The notes under the pieces were generated by a model. It had not been told where the DNA came from. It ran no database searches and saw nothing but the letters and a program-made list of their open reading frames with translations. Shown one piece after another: positions 58,983-61,629 of a stretch of DNA of 61,629 nt. The position numbers and the translations under genes were made by a program. The number at the start of each line of letters is the position of its first letter. Positions within the stretch are counted from its first letter, which is position 1. Source of the stretch: Pseudomonadota bacterium (GTDB taxonomy: Bacteria; Chloroflexota; UBA6077; JAJPHF01); contig JAJPHF010000145.1 of the NCBI GenBank assembly GCA_021325365.1, positions 1 to 61,629 of the forward strand, read 5' to 3'.

Positions 58983-59122
58983 CCGCCCCCGGACACACGG
59001 CGGCCAGGCGCCAGCACTGCCCCGGCGCAGAGGCGTGGAGGTTGACGGCCGGGGGCGCGCGGCGTACACTCCCGGCGCTAGCAGGGCCTGGCGCGCGGCC
59101 CTGGCGGGTGTGGAGGCCGAGC

Positions 59123-60412
59123 ATGCTGACCAGAGAGCAGAACGACCTGCTGACGCGGACGGGGCCTGGCACGCCGGGCGGGGACCTTATGCGGCGCTAC
59201 TGGCAGCCGGCCGCGCTCTCGGAGGAGCTGCCGCCCGGCAGTCCACCGCAGCCCGTGCGCCTGCTCGGCGAAGACCTCGTCCTCTTCCGCGACGAGGCCG
59301 GCCGTCCGGGGCTGCTGGGCCTGCACTGCCCGCACCGCGGGGCGGACCTCAGCTACGGGCGGCTGGAGGACGGGGGGCTGCGCTGCCTGTACCACGGCTG
59401 GCTGTTCGACGTGACCGGCCAGTGCCGCGAGCAGCCGGGCGAGCCGGCCGGCAGCACCTTCCGCCAGCGTGTGCGCCACACCGCCTACCCCTGCCTGGAG
59501 GCGGCGGGCATCATCTTCGCCTACCTCGGCCCGGGCGAGCCGCCGCTGCTGCCCGCCTACGAGGCGCTGACAGTCCCCGACGCCCACCGCTTCGTCATCA
59601 AGTACTTCCACGAGTGCAACTACTTGCAGGGCGAGGAAGGCGAGATCGACCCGGTCCACACCTCCTACCTGCACCGCCAGTTCGTGAGCGGCAGCGGCGA
59701 GACGGACTACCGCGAGATCCCGCGCGAGGGGCACATGCCCCTCTACGGCCGCGACGTGGCGCCGCGCATCGAGATCGACGAGACGGACTACGGCGTCCGC
59801 ATCTTCTCGATCCGTAACGCCGGGGCGGACACGGCCTACCTGCGGATCACGAACTTCGTCATGCCGAACCTCAGCGCTATCGCCGGGCAGACCGGCGAGC
59901 ACGGCTACGCGATCCACTGGCACGTCCCGATCGACGACGTGACCCACTGGAAGTACGACATCATCTTCTGCCGCACCGCGCCCCTCGACCTCGAGCGGAT
60001 GCGACGCGCCTACGCGGCCCAGATGGCACCCGGCTACCGCTTCCGCCGCACGCTGGCCAACCGCTACCAGCAGGACCGCGCCGAGATGGCCGCGACGAGC
60101 TTCAGCGGCATGGGCGCCTTCTTCCCCGCGCACGACGCCTACGCCACCGAGACCCAAGGCCCCATCCAGGACCGCACGCAGGAGCGCCTTGGCTCGACCG
60201 ACAAGGCGATCGCGCGCGCCCGCCAGATGCTGCTGCGCGCCATCCGCGACGTGCAGGCGGGCCGCGAGCCGCCGCACGTCGTGCGCGACCCGGCGGCCAA
60301 CGACTTCTCGCACCTGGTCGTGCTCTCCAAGATCATCCCGGCCGACGCCGACTGGCGCACCGCCTGGCGGGCGGCGCCGGCGGCCGCCGAGCCCCTCGCC
60401 GCCGGGCGCTAG
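59123..60412 (+). CDS. Rieske non-heme iron oxygenase, phthalate-dioxygenase-like alpha subunit
   Basis: 429 residues from ATG 59123. The Rieske [2Fe-2S] ligands are Cys69, His71, Cys88 and His91 (CPHRGADLSYG, then CLYHGW). The mononuclear iron site follows as CNYLQGEEGEIDPVHTSYLH with His179 and His184 and the bridging Asp176. Length and the N-terminal 'MLTREQNDLLTRTGPGTPGG' match the Pht3/phthalate 4,5-dioxygenase group, which hydroxylates aromatic carboxylates or N-heterocycles using a separate reductase. No reductase or ferredoxin gene is in the window. The next genes are a Pht5-like protein and a second Rieske oxygenase. Confidence 0.92.
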   Translation: MLTREQNDLLTRTGPGTPGGDLMRRYWQPAALSEELPPGSPPQPVRLLGEDLVLFRDEAGRPGLLGLHCPHRGADLSYGRLEDGGLRCLYHGWLFDVTGQCREQPGEPAGSTFRQRVRHTAYPCLEAAGIIFAYLGPGEPPLLPAYEALTVPDAHRFVIKYFHECNYLQGEEGEIDPVHTSYLHRQFVSGSGETDYREIPREGHMPLYGRDVAPRIEIDETDYGVRIFSIRNAGADTAYLRITNFVMPNLSAIAGQTGEHGYAIHWHVPIDDVTHWKYDIIFCRTAPLDLERMRRAYAAQMAPGYRFRRTLANRYQQDRAEMAATSFSGMGAFFPAHDAYATETQGPIQDRTQERLGSTDKAIARARQMLLRAIRDVQAGREPPHVVRDPAANDFSHLVVLSKIIPADADWRTAWRAAPAAAEPLAAGR

Positions 60413-60475
60413 GCCACGGCGCCGGCTCCCGAGACACGCTTGCGGGCGATGAGCCTACTCACCTAGGGAGGCGCC

Positions 60476-61453
60476 ATGAGCGCGACGACCGAGCTAGAGC
60501 TGCCCCTCGCGATCATGCGCTACGACATCACGATGCCGCTGTTCGAGGGGCGCGTCGAGATCCCCGGCGTGCGGCTCAAGCCCACGCGCATGTCGTCGAT
60601 GGTGTTCGGCCCCTACCCGGAGCTGCAGAACGGCGAATTCGGCCTCTGTGACCTGAACCTCGGCTACTTCCCGCCCGCCGTCGAGGCCGGCTGGGAGATC
60701 GTCGGCCTGCCGGTCTTCTCGAAGCGCAAGCCGACCTACCAGTTCGTCTTCTGCCGGGCCGACGCGGGCATCGAGCGGCCGAGCGATCTGCGCGGCAAGC
60801 GCATCGGCAGCCGCTCCTACCGCACCGCCCTCACCATCTGGGGGCGGGGGCTGTTGCAGGAGTTTCACGGCCTGCCCTGGCGCGAGACGACGTGGGTGGT
60901 GTGGACGAGCGAGGTGTTCCCGGTCCACGCGCCCGACGCCCGCATCGAGGCGCCGCCCGACCCGCAGAAGAGCGTCGTGGAAGCCCTCCTCGCCGGCGAG
61001 GTGGACGCCATCCTGACCGATATCTCGGACACCCAGCTCATGGCGACGCTGGAGCACGACCCGCGCGTGCGGCGGCTCTTCCCCGACTACGCCGCCGAGG
61101 ATGCCCAGCTGTACCGCGAGACGGGCATCTACACGCCGGTCCACCTGATGGTGATGAGCCGCAAGCTCGACCGCGAGCACCCCGGCCTCGCACGCCAGCT
61201 CTACGACGCCTTCGAGCGCGCGAAGCAACTCGCCTACGACGACATCACCAGCGACCGCGGCGGCTTCTCGGTCGTCTACCTGCGCGAGCGCTGGCTGGAG
61301 CAGCAGGCCCAATGGGGCGACCCGTGGCAGTACGGCCTGGCCGCCAACCGCCGCACGATGGACACGTTCATGGCCTACAACCTCGACCAGGGGATGATCC
61401 GCGGCCCGCTGGGCCCCGCCGACCTGTTCGCCGCCAGCACCCTCAACACCTAG
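60476..61453 (+). CDS. 4,5-dihydroxyphthalate decarboxylase-like protein
   Basis: 325 residues from ATG 60476, with GGGAGGCGCC upstream and no signal peptide. It begins LPLAIMRYDITMPLFEGRVE and has 'DLRGKRIGSRSYRTALTIWG', GEVDAILTDISDTQ and a C-terminal 'ANRRTMDTFMAYNLDQGM'. These match the Pht5 family of decarboxylases with a periplasmic-binding fold. The paralogue at 5224-6174 shares the same segments. In phthalate pathways Pht3 hydroxylation and Pht5 decarboxylation act in sequence, so its place between two Rieske oxygenases fits that chemistry. The true substrate may differ. Confidence 0.83.
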   Translation: MSATTELELPLAIMRYDITMPLFEGRVEIPGVRLKPTRMSSMVFGPYPELQNGEFGLCDLNLGYFPPAVEAGWEIVGLPVFSKRKPTYQFVFCRADAGIERPSDLRGKRIGSRSYRTALTIWGRGLLQEFHGLPWRETTWVVWTSEVFPVHAPDARIEAPPDPQKSVVEALLAGEVDAILTDISDTQLMATLEHDPRVRRLFPDYAAEDAQLYRETGIYTPVHLMVMSRKLDREHPGLARQLYDAFERAKQLAYDDITSDRGGFSVVYLRERWLEQQAQWGDPWQYGLAANRRTMDTFMAYNLDQGMIRGPLGPADLFAASTLNT

Positions 61454-61473
61454 TGCCGCGACGGAGGGCCGCC

Positions 61474-61629
61474 ATGCTCCCGAAGGAGCTGAACGAGCTA
61501 TTAACGCGCACCGGGCCGGGTACGCCGATGGGCGCCTTCCTGCGCCGCTACTGGCTGCCGGCGCTGCTGAGCGAGGAGATCCCCACGCCGGACTGCCCGC
61601 CGGTGCAGGTGCGGCTGCTGGGCGAGGAG
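61474..61629 (+). CDS. Second Rieske oxygenase, N-terminal fragment (runs off window)
   Basis: 52 codons from ATG 61474, with GGAGG upstream, open to the window edge. MLPKELNELLTRTGPGTPMG and FLRRYWLPALLSEEIPTPDC match the start of the oxygenase at 59123 closely (LLTRTGPGTP-G--(L)RRYW-PA-LSEE), so this is a tandem paralogue. It begins 20 bases after the Pht5-like stop, in the same operon. Confidence 0.85.
   Translation, partial: MLPKELNELLTRTGPGTPMGAFLRRYWLPALLSEEIPTPDCPPVQVRLLGEE

Overview
The window is GC-rich, densely coded on both strands, and has no rRNA, CRISPR array, integrase or transposase. Pro/Ala/Thr-rich lipoprotein linkers, a YtcJ-like amidohydrolase, several CaiB/BaiF CoA transferases, many lipoprotein substrate-binding proteins without their own permeases, and TATAAT-type promoters close to start codons all suggest an uncultured soil or sediment Chloroflexota-like bacterium. 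This placement is an inference from gene content. No marker gene here proves it.

Layout. 1-8.7 kb (minus strand): a catabolic operon read right to left, with two CoA transferases, a 4,5-dihydroxyphthalate-decarboxylase-like protein, a substrate-binding lipoprotein, an ACMSD-like amidohydrolase, a bicupin (gentisate-dioxygenase-like), a DapA/NahE-type aldolase and a second substrate-binding lipoprotein cut by the window edge. 8.8-10.4 kb: a divergent ArsR-type regulator with a likely leaderless promoter, then an SRPBCC protein. 10.4-19.8 kb: a YtcJ-like amidohydrolase, two overlapping mini desulfoferrodoxin-N proteins not found by length-based ORF calling, an acyl-CoA synthetase, DUF4331, two crotonases and a two-domain CoA transferase. 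Three of these enzymes carry in-frame copies of a palindromic repeat. 20-23.5 kb: J-domain protein, class II aldolase, D-aminoacylase-like amidohydrolase. 23.9-28.1 kb: two small proteins and a metal-transport block (Nramp-like, GDT1-like, NiCoT). 28.2-29.7 kb: tRNA-Leu(UAG) in a gene-free repeat array. 29.7-46.5 kb: UbiD, nitroreductase, substrate-binding lipoprotein, LOG family, lipoproteins, RidA, secreted peptidase and glycosidase, M50 protease, an S41 peptidase lacking its lysine, CaxA, a ferritin-like protein and endonuclease III. 46.5-58 kb: methyltransferase, small proteins, a further substrate-binding lipoprotein, a Crp / response regulator / Crp cluster, a frameshifted acyl-CoA dehydrogenase, an RNase Z-like protein, DUF3500 and an isochorismatase-type hydrolase. 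58.4-61.6 kb: a 3D-domain protein, then Rieske oxygenase / decarboxylase-like protein / Rieske oxygenase, the last running off the right edge.

Working together. The two ends look like parts of a scavenging and degradation repertoire for small aromatic or heterocyclic acids: Rieske hydroxylation, decarboxylation (UbiD and Pht5-like proteins), ring cleavage (bicupin), aldolase and amidohydrolase steps, then CoA transfer and crotonase steps. Six NMT1/Pht5-type binding-protein-fold genes occur without a single ABC permease or ATPase in 61.6 kb. The substrate cannot be told from sequence. The most unusual structural feature is the family of GGGAGAGGG-type palindromic repeats, which fill intergenic gaps and also sit in frame inside enzymes.
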